This document shows, one piece after another, positions 8,771 through 19,190 of a stretch of 42,949 nucleotides of DNA; positions within the stretch are counted from its first letter, which is position 1, and the number at the start of each line of letters is the position of its first letter. Source of the stretch: Bondarzewia mesenterica (taxonomy: Eukaryota; Basidiomycota; Agaricomycetes; Russulales; Bondarzewiaceae); NCBI GenBank assembly GCA_004802705.1, contig SGPL01000285.1, positions 1 to 42,949 on the forward strand. The letters are read 5' to 3'. The notes under the pieces were generated by a model, which ran no database searches, was not told the DNA's origin, and was given only the letters and a program-made list of their open reading frames with translations. The position numbers were made by a program, and so were the translations under genes.

Positions 8771-11700
8771 CTATAGAAGTTTCAAAACAATGCCTGTTTC
8801 GCCATTGGTAACCAAAACTTTTGCGCCTGCCCCGCCTGCCACCTGAATTGCATCAGCCACAGTCCTCTGGCCAAGCTCCTGAGCGAACAGCGTAACGGAA
8901 GACAACCCAACCTTCCCATCGACCACAGACACAGTGACCTCATCCCCAACCCTCTTTACCATGATTGTCGCCGGGATAATATTTCCATCGCCAACTGGTA
9001 TGTCCGTTTGAACAGTCTTCCCCTCCTCGATCTCGTATAGCTGGATATGAAGGCCGTCACTCAGCTCGTAATCCGGACGTCCAGTTCGCTCGGGACCCAA
9101 TGGAAGAATCGTGCCAGGACGGAACCAGACAGGTAACTCGTTTAAGGGAACAATTTCGTTCATCCAGGCGGGGCCTGTGACCGTCCGGCTCGGATCGAAG
9201 AATGACGTCCAACGGCCTGCGGGCAGATAGTACTCGGACTCTTCTGACGCACCGACAAACACGGGAGCGACGAGCAGTGATGGCCCGAGCATGTATTGAC
9301 GATCCAGAGTGTGGGTCGTGCGGTCGGACAAGAACTCGAGGAACATTGCGCGTTGAATTGGGTGGCCGATCTGGCTTGCTTTGATGGCCTAGCAAGAGCA
9401 CGCTACAGGTTACGGAGGGCGATGCGTCCCAGATAGCTTTGAACGTACCAGATTGTATAGGTAAGGCATCAACCGATGTTTCGCCTCTAAAAACTTTGCC
9501 ATGTATGTCGCCGATTCTTCACCATACTCCCAAGGGATGCGGTACGAGTGCGAGCCGTGCAAACGGGAGTGCGACGAAAACAGACCAAATGCAACCCAGC
9601 GATGGTATACTTCTGGTGGAGAACGACCCTACAATCGAAGATCAGAGGTCGAGAGCACGCTATGTAAGAGTTTCTCACCTCGAAACCTCCAATGTCGTGA
9701 GAAGAGAATGCAAAACCAGATAGCGTAAGGCTAAGAACCCCACGGAGAGTTTCTGCCATAGCCTCAAATGTAGACTCGCAGTCGCCTCCCCAGTGCTGCA
9801 TACGCAAAATGTGTATCGTTGATTACCTGATATATGAAGATGTGAGACCTACCACGGGGAATCTCTGTCCACCGGCATGCGCGGCTCTCGCAAAGACGAC
9901 AGCCTGGCCCTTGCCTAACCTTTTTTCTAATAATCCAAATACAATACTGTTGTGCAGGACGGCATAGACATTATGCATGCGCATAGGGTCGGAACCATCA
10001 TGGTAGACTACCCCGGTGTGAGGAATGCGTTCGGCAAAGTCCGTCTGAGGAATGACATCTGAATTCTGCCAAACGATGAGGAATCGACCAACGAACTTTG
10101 AACGAGTCAACACCGAGATCTATCAAAGCGGACAGCTTGTCTGTATACCACCGTGTAGCTTCGGGATTGGTGAAATCAACGATGGCTAGGCCTGGCTGCC
10201 AAAGATCCCATCTGTCCAGCGGCATTAGCAGTCTACAACTACAATGAGAGATGAACACCGGCACTTACTGCCAAGGTGTTCCATTGGGCCTCCTGATAAA
10301 GTATCCCCCCTTGACGCCCTCAGCGAAAATGGGGGATAATTGCGAGATGTAAGGATTGACTTCGCTTGGCAATGAGTGGGAGATCTTTCGAAGTGAGAAA
10401 AAGACGCACTCCATACGCAAATTTGTACGCCATAAGTCTGCTTGATCTCCGTTAGGTATTTCGCAGGATCCGGGAAATTGTCAGGATCGAAGGTGAATGA
10501 GCACCATTCATATTGCTTCTGGATGAAGCAGTCTAAGTGGAATACGCGGACGGGGCAATTACGCTCCCGCATACCTTGCAAGAAGCCCGAGACGGTCTTG
10601 CTATCATAAGAAGTGAGGAACGACGTTGACAGCCAAAGACCGAATGTCCACGCGGGGAGTAATCTGAGCAATTCTGTGTGATCAATGCGAGGGCATGTCG
10701 TCAGTTATACAGAGAATGAAAAAATAAGCTGGACGCCCTGTAATGATGGTATAGCGTTCGAGAATCTGATGCATTCGAGCATGAATAAATTCTACGCGTG
10801 CAGAAAAGAGAACCACGAACCTGCAAGGGTGTCTCGCCATATATCAAGAAGTACTCCAAGCTCTCTCCGGCGACGCTGACACCCACTCGAGAAACTTTCT
10901 CACTTCCAACCTCGACTTCAACTTCTCCTGGATGGTTAATGAAGACACCATAACCACGATTGGTCATGTAGAAGGGAACACATTTGTACGCTTGTTCGCT
11001 TGAGGTCCCTCCGTCGCGGTTCCAGACACTCACAGATTGGCTTATATGATCAAACAGATCAATACGACAGCCCGAATTTACAACGGACAAGGGTGGGCGC
11101 CCGATGAGGGAGGTTATCGACTCACCATTTTTAACGAACGCCCCAAATTGCTCACCCAACCCATATATCAACTCTCCGGGGGACATGTTAAGCTCCGAGT
11201 GTACGTATCGCACGGTATCGGGAGGTGTTTCTGGATTGGGATTAAAGCTCAGGTCCTGGGCCAAGCAAGAGGCGTTAGAAGCGGTGTTTAAAGTCCACTT
11301 GTATGGTAAATCATAGACGGCTTGGTATTTGTAACCCGCGAAGGTCAGCGTGCGTTTCGACAACTTGAAAGTGACTGTTTAGGGAATGGAAGTAATCTCT
11401 GCCGTCAAACCTGCCGTAGTCAGAGCGTGAATCGGAGGTTGGCGGGGCGAAGACGCAGAGAGCTTCGCCAGAGAAACGGACGGGACGGGTGGGACGTCAG
11501 GGAACAAGACAATGTTTGGGAGTGGATCAATGTGCTTGAAATGATCAATTTTGACACCGATCACGCCCTCGGTAGGAGAATGCACCTTGATACTCAAGAG
11601 GGGACCTAGAAAGGTGGGATAGTATGACATCGATGAATGCAACAGCTGAAGGTCGATACATACCTCCTAAAGTATCGCCTCTGTGTCTGATATACCTTGT

Positions 11701-11811
11701 CGCAACTTGCAGACTATATCCATCCTTCTCCTCTGTGGTCTGGACAACCTGCAGACCATGGTATGCCTTGACGCCGTTCTTCAACAGCCAAAATCCGTCG
11801 CTGAACTTCAT
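8771..11811 (-). CDS. GH31 alpha-xylosidase-like glycosidase, carrying an in-frame TAA
   Basis: Exons (minus): 11811-11664, 11605-10821 (possible intron 11088-11041), 10765-10735, 10673-10410, 10359-10269, 10211-10097, 10044-9853, 9795-9853 boundary pair 9795-9679, 9628-9449 and 9388-8771. The start [52 protein letters not shown] and ICVWINPYISQ follow the alpha-xylosidase (YicI-type) branch of GH31. The nucleophile motif ([10 protein letters not shown]) and the acid/base motif (HWGGDCEST) are intact. The protein lacks a signal peptide, so a cytosolic role on xylosyl oligosaccharides is likely. Two oddities: TAA at 11381-11379 interrupts [16 protein letters not shown], where a Tyr or Phe is usual, and the intron near 11.05 kb does not keep frame with its best GTGAGT donor. 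It may be a null allele, a base error, or use a 36-nt intron. Introns around 10.7-10.8 kb are also less certain. Confidence 0.8.
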
Positions 11812-12288
11812 ATCGATGTCCGTAAGACCTGTTGAAAGTTTATCGACACCCCCAACACTTATAAGTGATCTCACCAAACTGAAAGCGGAAAACTCACGCC
11901 CATGATGCTGCTTGAGAAGAGAGAAAGTGAAGAGAGCGGGCCGCTAACCCGTCCGAGATTCACCCGAGGCTATGTGACCCTGCTCAAGCAGCCGCCCAGG
12001 CACATGAACAGTGTATCATTATGACCTCGGATAGCGAGAGACAACCAGGACTATATGGTACTACGATATTTAGTCTTGCGAGTCGGCGTTGAGCGATCGA
12101 CGCGCAACTTGATCAGGGTTCGACGCGTCGATCATGTGACGGATCGGAACGGACACTGGGAGCCGAAACAAGTGAGTCACATCTAACTCCGGTCGACATT
12201 TCTGTAATTTGAGTATCTATCAATCCACACCTCTTGCTCTGCAAACCATATACTTACCGTAAGCAAACGGAAATTTGACGCACCAACA
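11812..12288. promoter_or_regulatory. Divergent promoter region between GH31 gene and ammonia-lyase
   Basis: This 477-bp stretch separates two outward-facing genes and shows no coding signal. It holds a perfect 10-bp inverted repeat, GATCGACGCG (12095-12104) and CGCGTCGATC (12124-12133), whose right arm overlaps the palindrome TCGACGCGTCGA (12120-12131). A role as a regulator site is inferred from symmetry only. Confidence 0.5.
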
Positions 12289-13673
12289 ATGTCTAAGCTA
12301 GACGAATCATCGGAGCGCCAGCCCTTAAAGCTGTGGATGGAAACACCCCTCATACCATCCATCCATATATCCAACAGCCTAGGGCCAAACCACTCAGTTT
12401 ATCTCAAACTCGAGGTTGATACTCTCCAATTTGTCAAAGCACAAGGAATGACGTACCAAAATCACAACTTATTTCTCACAGAATCTCCAACCTCCACAAT
12501 CATACAAGTACCGTGGACTTTCGCTCTTCGTCCAGCACCAACTAGCCATCCACGGTCCTTCACTCCACATCATATGTGCGTCCGGCGGGAACGCGGGACT
12601 TGCGGCAGCGTGCGCATCGCAGGCCCTAGGCGTCAAGTGTACGATATTTTTGCCAGAGGGTGTATCCGAGAGTACGAGGTTGTTCTTGAAGCGACTTGGT
12701 GCTCAACTTATCATTGCCGGAGAATTCTATCTCGAGGCAGTGCGAGCGGCTGAGAGAGCAGTGGAGAGTGATAAAGATGCGTAAGTGACTCTGGCGAACG
12801 CACGAGGATGTCTGCTTACATGTGGCTAATAGGGTGCTGGCCCCAGCATATGACAACCCAATCCTGTGGAAAGGACATGCCTCGATGATCGACGAGATGA
12901 AAATTCAGTTGCCTCATTCTATGAAGCCAGATGCTATATTTTGCAGCGTTGGAGGCGGAGGGCTTCTTGGGGGAGTAATTGTAGGTTGCAAGAATGTCGG
13001 CTGGGATGATGGTAAGGCGCTCAACCAAATCGGCAGTGTTCGTTCACCTTCACTTTCTTCCACCAGTACCGATCGTCGCGCTCGAGACGTTTGGCTCGAA
13101 CTGCTTCTACCAGTCCATCATGGCCAATCGTTTCCCGTCACGACAGGTCCCCGAAGGAACGTCTGTTCGACTTGACGAACAAAATAATGTCAAGATTGCA
13201 TACGTCCATAGCCTTAGCTCCAGAGCATCTTCACTAGGTGCATCCGAACCATCAGCAGGCGTTGTGAAGTTTGCTCTAGAGAGAAAAGGAGGAGTCAGAT
13301 GCGTGACAATTCCAGATGAGCTGAGCATGCAAACCGCACTGCTCTTCGCTGGTAAGTAAGCAAACGCTATACACTATTCATTGGCTTAAGCCGCGTCAAA
13401 TAATCTGCAGAGGATCACAAGATGATGGTTGAACTTGCTTGCTCGACCACGCTCTCACCTGCCTACAAACCGTCCCTCCTGGAACGTTTAGTCCCGCTGC
13501 CTGAGTCTGGCGCCGGAAGCAGCACAAGAACTCTAGTGTTCATCGTCTGCGGCGGATTTAAGATATCCGGGAAAGAGATGGCAGAATACGATCAAAACGT
13601 CAGAAGTGATATTGCGGCAGGAGGGCAATGGGATGTCATGGTAGACGGCGAGACACTGACGGTGCAGAAATGA
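12289..13673 (+). CDS. PLP-dependent L-serine/threonine ammonia-lyase (serine dehydratase)
   Basis: Exons 12289-12414, 12482-12780, 12833-13011, 13067-13351 and 13411-13673 give 383 residues. It belongs to the fold-type II PLP enzymes that convert L-serine (and L-threonine) to pyruvate (or 2-oxobutyrate) and ammonia. The PLP lysine is K51 in QSYKYRG; the phosphate-binding loops are SGGNAG (76-81) and GGGGLLGG (182-189); the C-terminal VCGG supplies the residue facing the pyridine nitrogen. Length and order match CHA1-like cytosolic or mitochondrial serine dehydratases. No targeting peptide is evident. All phases agree. A pure threonine deaminase is unlikely because the C-terminal ACT-type regulatory domain is missing. 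Confidence 0.93.
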
Positions 13674-13892
13674 GACGAGGCGAGTAGACACTGACAGTAA
13701 TGGACTTGAGATGGGTTGTGTGATTAGATATACAGATACATGTGGTGCGAATTGTGATGCAATATAGAAACAGAGACCATGACGACAGATACCTATGTAG
13801 GAGGAAGGGTAGATAGCACTGAGCATGGCGAAAGGGGTACACAGACATACGACGTACCATCTTCCTAAATTCCAACTATGAGTCAACAGAAA

Positions 13893-14238
13893 CTAAACCA
13901 ACCTTTCCGTGCTCATAGCAGGCTCTTCCACATTGCTTCCCGCAGCCTGGTCCTTCTCCGCTCTGCGTGCGACCTTCTGGGCCTTAATCCGTTCCAACTC
14001 CTCCCGCACGGAGAGATGGTTCGTAGGCAATGTACGTGTTGTCTTCTGTTCTGAAGGAAAGATCCTTTCTTTGTACTGCAACTTCGTAGTAAACACAGAG
14101 AAGACGAGGTGAACTCAGTGAACGTACCGGGATAACATTAGTGTTGTACCACTCGGGGTCGCCGTAGTGCAAGAATACAAGCACTGGGAAGAACACATAT
14201 ACTGCGAACTTGAAGACCTCGAGATTTGGGCCGGCCAT
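13893..14238 (-). CDS. PET100: PET100-like cytochrome c oxidase assembly factor
   Basis: Exons 14238-14128 and 14075-13893 give 97 residues. The N-terminus MAGPNLEVFKFAVYVFFPV fits the PET100 family: a short matrix-proximal start, then one membrane helix (about residues 10-24), then a charged tail in the intermembrane space. PET100 helps assemble complex IV in the inner mitochondrial membrane. The tail after residue 50 (SVREELERIKAQKVARRAEKD) is a likely coiled-coil helix. The call rests on a short N-terminal pattern and on length. Confidence 0.7.
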
Positions 14239-14926
14239 AATGAAGGTGAAAGTACTAGCTTTAGCTCTAGCGAATCCGAGGTGAGGACTTTGACTCTGAG
14301 ACGAATAATTGCTTGAAGGTGCACGACTCGTGCAATTCTTGCTGTCACGCCTTTCGACACATGTGACAGAATCGTCGTATCACATGAACGGAACTTGACG
14401 CGACTGGCTTGAAATTGAACGCGACTAACCTCCTCTTGAGAGCGTTAGGGAAATGGAAACTCCGGCCTCGGACTCCGGGAAATTGTCCGGCTGCAATTGC
14501 CGACGGACTGCTGAATACTCTCCTGATAGCTCCTGATTGCATCAAGATTGCATGAATAATTTTTTGTCACTCATCTCTAAGTGATAGACTCAAAACACAC
14601 TCAACAATATTCAGATTTTGTCTCATTTGACGTAACGATTGATTGAACGTACTTTTCTTGCACACAGCATGGCCTCATTATTTTCTGTGACATGCATTGT
14701 ATCATAGACTAATGGACTGTAAAAAAGAAAAAAAAAAAGAGGCAGAGGAGAGATGCTATGATGTTTTTTTAAAACAAGTGTATCATTGACTGGGGGTGTC
14801 CTATTGACCGGTCAAATACTGTATAAGGAAACAAAATGAGTAAGGCACCTCAGAGAACAATCAAAAGTCTTGAAATGTTAAGAGACCAGAAAGTGTGCGC
14901 TAAGATGTGTCAAAATGTAGGCGAGG
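14239..14926. other. Gap with one candidate presequence exon
   Basis: Mostly non-coding: PET100 promoter, A-rich tract near 14725-14740, and the 3' flank of the next minus-strand gene. A candidate exon lies at 14542-14429 on the minus strand (see the separate entry). No other coding signal is seen. Confidence 0.5.
14429..14542 (-). other. Possible first exon with mitochondrial presequence
   Basis: An ATG at 14542 opens MQSGAIRRVFSSPSAIAAG and continues with Arg, Ser and Phe but no acidic residue, like a cleavable matrix-targeting peptide. A donor-like GTTAGT follows LKRR at about 14428. I could not find a downstream exon that keeps frame, either into the PET100-like gene or into a separate product. 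It may be a small mitochondrial protein, an alternative leader, or chance. Confidence 0.25.
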
Positions 14927-16305
14927 TCATTCTGAGACAGAGGAAGCAGTGGGTTTCGGCTTCACGGGCGTATAGTTGTTCTTCGGAGACTTTGGCGTCT
15001 GAGGTGAAGCGGTAGGTATTGACGGCGTCGCAGCTTGCGCGGTGGGAGTGGAAACAGGTGGCGGAGTCGGGGTCGACGCTGCTGCATCTGATACCAGAGC
15101 TTGAGCTTGCTGTGGCTTCCTCCAGTTCGCAGGCGGAGAAATGGGCACTTGGCGAGCAGGTGCTGAAGCAGGAGGAGGAATAGGCTGTGGGGGAAGCGGC
15201 TGTAGCTGTTGCTGTGGAGCCGAAGGGGGTGGAGGACGACCTCCACCATCCGGTCGTGCACCAGCGCCCAATGCCGATAACACCTGTCCGAAGCCTTGAT
15301 GCGCATTCTGGACTTGCATCAGCAGGCCGCGCAACATATTCAGGTTGAAGATGAAGCGAGGATGAGCCTTGCTACACTGCTGGTGTTGGTACTGGGCAGT
15401 AATGCACTAGAGGATAACATTAGTAAAGTTAAGAAACCATTGCCGTTGAAGACAAGTGACGAACAATAACAAGAAGCTTGTGAATTGCTAGTTCGTTCTT
15501 GACAACAGCATGGTACATGGGCAAGTTAGGTTCAAGATCCTCGATGGCCTGAATCAACTTATCCAAAACCTGGTTGTATATGAAGAGCCCTTCCTTCGGA
15601 ACGTGTTGAGATGGGAAGTCGTCCAAATCTGCAACGAGACGAGAAAAAGCAAGCAACGTACCAATATCGTCAACAATGGAACACGAAATACGATGGACAG
15701 TTACTCACTCCTCGATTTCTTCCAACCCTCGGTATAGCTCTCGATGTATTTAGTAGCATTCTGCAAATCCTCCTCTGTCGGAAGCCGGGGCGGCGGCCGC
15801 ATCGCACGTCGCTGATGTTGCTGGAACTCAGCGCCCGCCATCTGTGGCGGCACATTTGGCATGCCGTTCATGCCCATCGGCATCTGCGACTCAGGCATAC
15901 CGCCCATCGGGCCCATCGACATTCCCGACACGCCCGACATACTGGCAATAGTTGGCTGAGTTGTCCCAGGACGTGACGATGGCTGTTGACCTGTGAAGAA
16001 CTGCGTATTCCCGTTCATACCCAGCAAGTGTTGCTGCTGTTGCTGTTGCTGCAGCTGCGACGCTTGACCGAATAGAGATTGCGCAATGCGGACCGGGCGG
16101 CATTCCACCGCCACCGCCAGCTTGGAAGGTCTTCGCAGCTCTTCGCGAGCCCGCTGTGGAACGCCTGCTGGCTCTCGACGCTACGCCGCAGTTGGTCACG
16201 GTGCGTCACAACGAATTCGATGAATCTTTCAGGAAGGGCTTGACTTCGCATATCCGCCTCCGAAACATTGTAGTACTGCGTGACCATATTCATGAACAGC
16301 GACAT
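14927..16305 (-). CDS. Gln/Pro-rich protein of unknown function (two frame breaks in exon 1)
   Basis: Exons (minus): 16305-15709, 15628-15465 and 15406-14927. The N-terminus (MSLFMNMVTQYYNVSEADM...PERFIEFVVTHRDQLRR) looks helical. It leads to a Gly-rich turn, a poly-Gln tract, a Met/Gly/Pro-rich region and then a conserved-looking helical part (PTEEDLQNATKYIESYTEGW ... LPMYHAVVKNELAIHKLL). The C-terminal 110 residues are Pro/Ala/Thr-rich. The composition suggests a nuclear transcription or chromatin protein, but I recognise no domain. The reading frame shifts twice between about 16170 and 16080, each time as one extra base, so the exon is broken as given; base errors are likely because the adjoining region is poor. 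A TATA-like TATATAAA lies at 16355-16348, about 45 bp upstream of the ATG. Confidence 0.65.
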
Positions 16306-16347
16306 GTGAGACAGGTGTGATAACTACACCATCGAGTCTCTAAAGAG

Positions 16348-16355
16348 TTTATATA
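16348..16355 (-). promoter_or_regulatory. TATA-like element of the Gln/Pro-rich gene
   Basis: TATATAAA on the minus strand lies 43 bp upstream of the ATG at 16305. If it is used, the 5' leader is very short. Confidence 0.4.
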
Positions 16356-16487
16356 GCTATTTTAGGAGCGGTAGGTTTATCCCTGTTTATCCACTCTTTA
16401 AGTCCTTTTCTAAATTCACCTTGTCCCTACGAGCTGTCGTTTAGCTTAGCCCTCAATTGACTGATTCACATAGAAACCCACGTATCA

Positions 16488-17952
16488 ATGCTGCATTCAA
16501 CCACGACCACAGGCTCTTTTGACCTTCTGAAATACTCTAGGTCGTATCCCTCCCAATCAGCAAGACTCGCTGAATCTCAGAAAAAAAATCACAACGCAGC
16601 CGGTCGACTTTGAATGGCAGCACTTCGTCAANCCCGTAATTCGTCTCGTTATTGATATCANAAAGCATGCAACCGGCGACTTGGAATCTGTCAGACTACG
16701 AATACTGTGGTATATGGATACTGNGGCCGTCTCTGGTGCCCAGGCTGATGCCATGGACGTCGATCAGCGGGATCCTGTCGTTTTCGTCAGTGCGCATATA
16801 TTCATGTCTCCAGCCTCTCACANCATTATGTCTGTTNATAGGAGGATCTAAACCTTTTGGCCTTCTCGTCTATTCCTCTNACCCAAGCTGGCGCGCAGGG
16901 ACTCCCCCTCAAGGCCGTGTACCGNGANTCCGTCGTNGGTATNCGATACCTGCATCCCCGTGAAAGCTCCTCGACATCACCGGCAGTAAGCATACTTCNG
17001 TTTTAGCTGCATCATCCGTCATCAAGTCTTAGAAATGCCCCCGTACGNCCTTAAATNAGGCCTACCGACGATTCCAGGTCAACTTCAAGTCTGCAAAAGC
17101 GGCNTCACAGTTCATCGATGCTATTCGCCCCGTCTGTCCTTGCAAGGACAGTGCTGCNCCCGTGCCTCAGGCCGCTCCTGCGCGGGAGNNAAGCATGATT
17201 TCTTTGACTTCTGCTCGGAAGNCATCCGCTATCGCCTCTCGTCNCAGTATGTTTCTGGTAGGACCTGGGGTGGGCTCGGTAAATANGTCTTACCATGCGA
17301 NTAGCTCTGGGACCATCACNAGCGCACCTTCNGATGACGCACCTTCCTCGAGCTCGGGAATATCTCCGGCATCTTTCAGCTCTGGACGCGACCCTAATGC
17401 TTGTCGTTCTTCTCTTGCTCTCGAAGGTTCTTCTGAGGCTTCGGACCCCGTTTTTCGTAACCAGTCGACGAGGCTCCCATACTCAGATACAACGCATCCA
17501 TCAGCTTTTCAGGGTGAGAGAAACAAGGCAAGGGATATATCTGCCCTTATCCAGGGACCGGCCGGCGGATCGCCCCTCCCANCTTCATCTCCACCGTCGT
17601 CATCTGCTGCCGACAGTGCCATGATGCCTCCGCCTCCGCTCCCAGTNGCGGCGTCTGATGAAGTCCTGCNTCGACAACCACCAACCNTTGCTGGGGCTGC
17701 TTTACCACAATCGGGAATCTCTGAGACACAGCGCACTTCCTTTCTGGCNTCTTTGCAGGAAACAGCTAACTTGTACGACCTCAGCCAATCGGAGTTAGAA
17801 AGACTTGTTTGCGACGTCGTAAGAAACCCGAATTTTGCTCAGCTGGTGAGTNCTATCGTTTATTATTCCAGNAACGATCGATTTTCTCATCTAATCCTTA
17901 GCTTGAAAAACTTGACACGCTATGGGCAGTGAAGGGGTTCTTGGCTCGTTGA
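16488..17952 (+). CDS. Uncharacterised protein with VCPCK motif and conserved C-terminal helix
   Basis: Exons 16488-16785, 16842-16985, 17033-17845 and 17902-17952 give about 434 residues if one base of the A8 run at 16581-16588 is surplus; as given, exon 1 breaks there. The N-terminal third is a mixed domain (FEWQHFVxPVIRLVIDI ... ESVRLRILWYMDT), followed by YRRFQVNFKSAKAASQFIDA and IRPVCPCKDS. A long Ser/Pro-rich disordered stretch comes next, and then a helical C-terminus (LSQSELERLVCDVVR ... LDTLWAVKGFLAR). Many Ns occur. The ordered N-domain, disordered middle and short C-terminal helix resemble the layout of Rec114-type meiotic proteins, but that is a weak guess and I assign no function. 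Confidence 0.6.
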
Positions 17953-19190
17953 TCCAAAGTGCGGCGTATAAACAGGAAGGCGAGACATAGATGANNGGAT
18001 AGTAAATTCTGGTGACTGAATCGGACGGACCGTACGTATGATGTGTATCGTAAGACTCGGTGCGTCTGAGCACTGAAAANATATGGAAATNCACATTTAT
18101 TCACAAATGCTCTGTACGATCATCTCCCTGAGCCCTTCGAGAGCTCAGGATCTATGTGATAAATCCAGAATTGAACGGTTGTGTAAAGAAGACCTCATCA
18201 ACAACAAGGTAGCATGGAAACCCGCCGTCACTGATCGGTCGCGTTGGACTCACTCACTTCTCGATAGATGCACAGGACAATCAACCCGTTTCCATCTGAA
18301 TTTTATCAGGTCGGAAAGGAATCTAATTGTCGCTGCGAGGTAGTTATCGGAAGTCTTAGGTGAGGTTCAGAAGCGATGCTTTGATGACAAGACGATGATG
18401 CCGTCCTTCACTTCTGNATGGTGCGCGTTGTTTNACACTATGTGTGNTTAGCTTAAAAATAAACATGACTCTTCTTCCGATTCCACTCTGCTGTGTTCCT
18501 TGCCATCGCTCCTCACCAACCAAACAGGCAAGGCAAGACAAGACTTCAAGACAAGACTTGCTGATATGAGTTTTTGTGGGCCTACTCTGTTGCGAAGGAA
18601 GCAGGCGCCTGAATNTGGCGGGCTGGAATTCGTGTGCTCGTCATTTCTTTCCCGATACGTTCACATCTGTTCACATATGAAAGCGGAACCAACCGCCGAA
18701 AAATACAATTACGATGCTGGCAAAGTACTGTGGGTCACACAATTAAACATATCCGAAAACACACGGACTTTTCACATCAGAAAGGGTGGTGTTCAGAGAG
18801 CCGCTAAAATGTAGCTATCTACTTACATCGATAGATCTCGAGGACNATTGGTTGACAATTGNGTAATTGTCTTGCACTGATCTTGCCAGATCTTGCAGCC
18901 TCTTGCAGACTTCATTAGCTGACAAATCTGGATCACGCGTTGTTNCTACACGTCTGTGGCTGACTATCATTCGCGTTCTTCTTCNGNNACCTTNTNCNGN
19001 GNCCTTGNNCCNNGNNNGNNNCANGTGNNNNTCANTNNNNNNNNTNNTAAAGTATCTNAAANCTGAAATCATCGTCTCTTTGCAATCAGGCATACATTAC
19101 CCCCCACCATCGCCATCNTCNGTAAATANTGCTCNTTTTATCATNAACTTATTGGCACCCTGAGATCCTCTTTGGATTTTCTTTCCGGAC
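17953..19190. other. N-rich intergenic region, no gene seen
   Basis: Open frames here are short and lack any recognisable motif. The stretch 18984-19060 is mostly Ns. A collapsed repeat could hide in it. Confidence 0.4.
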
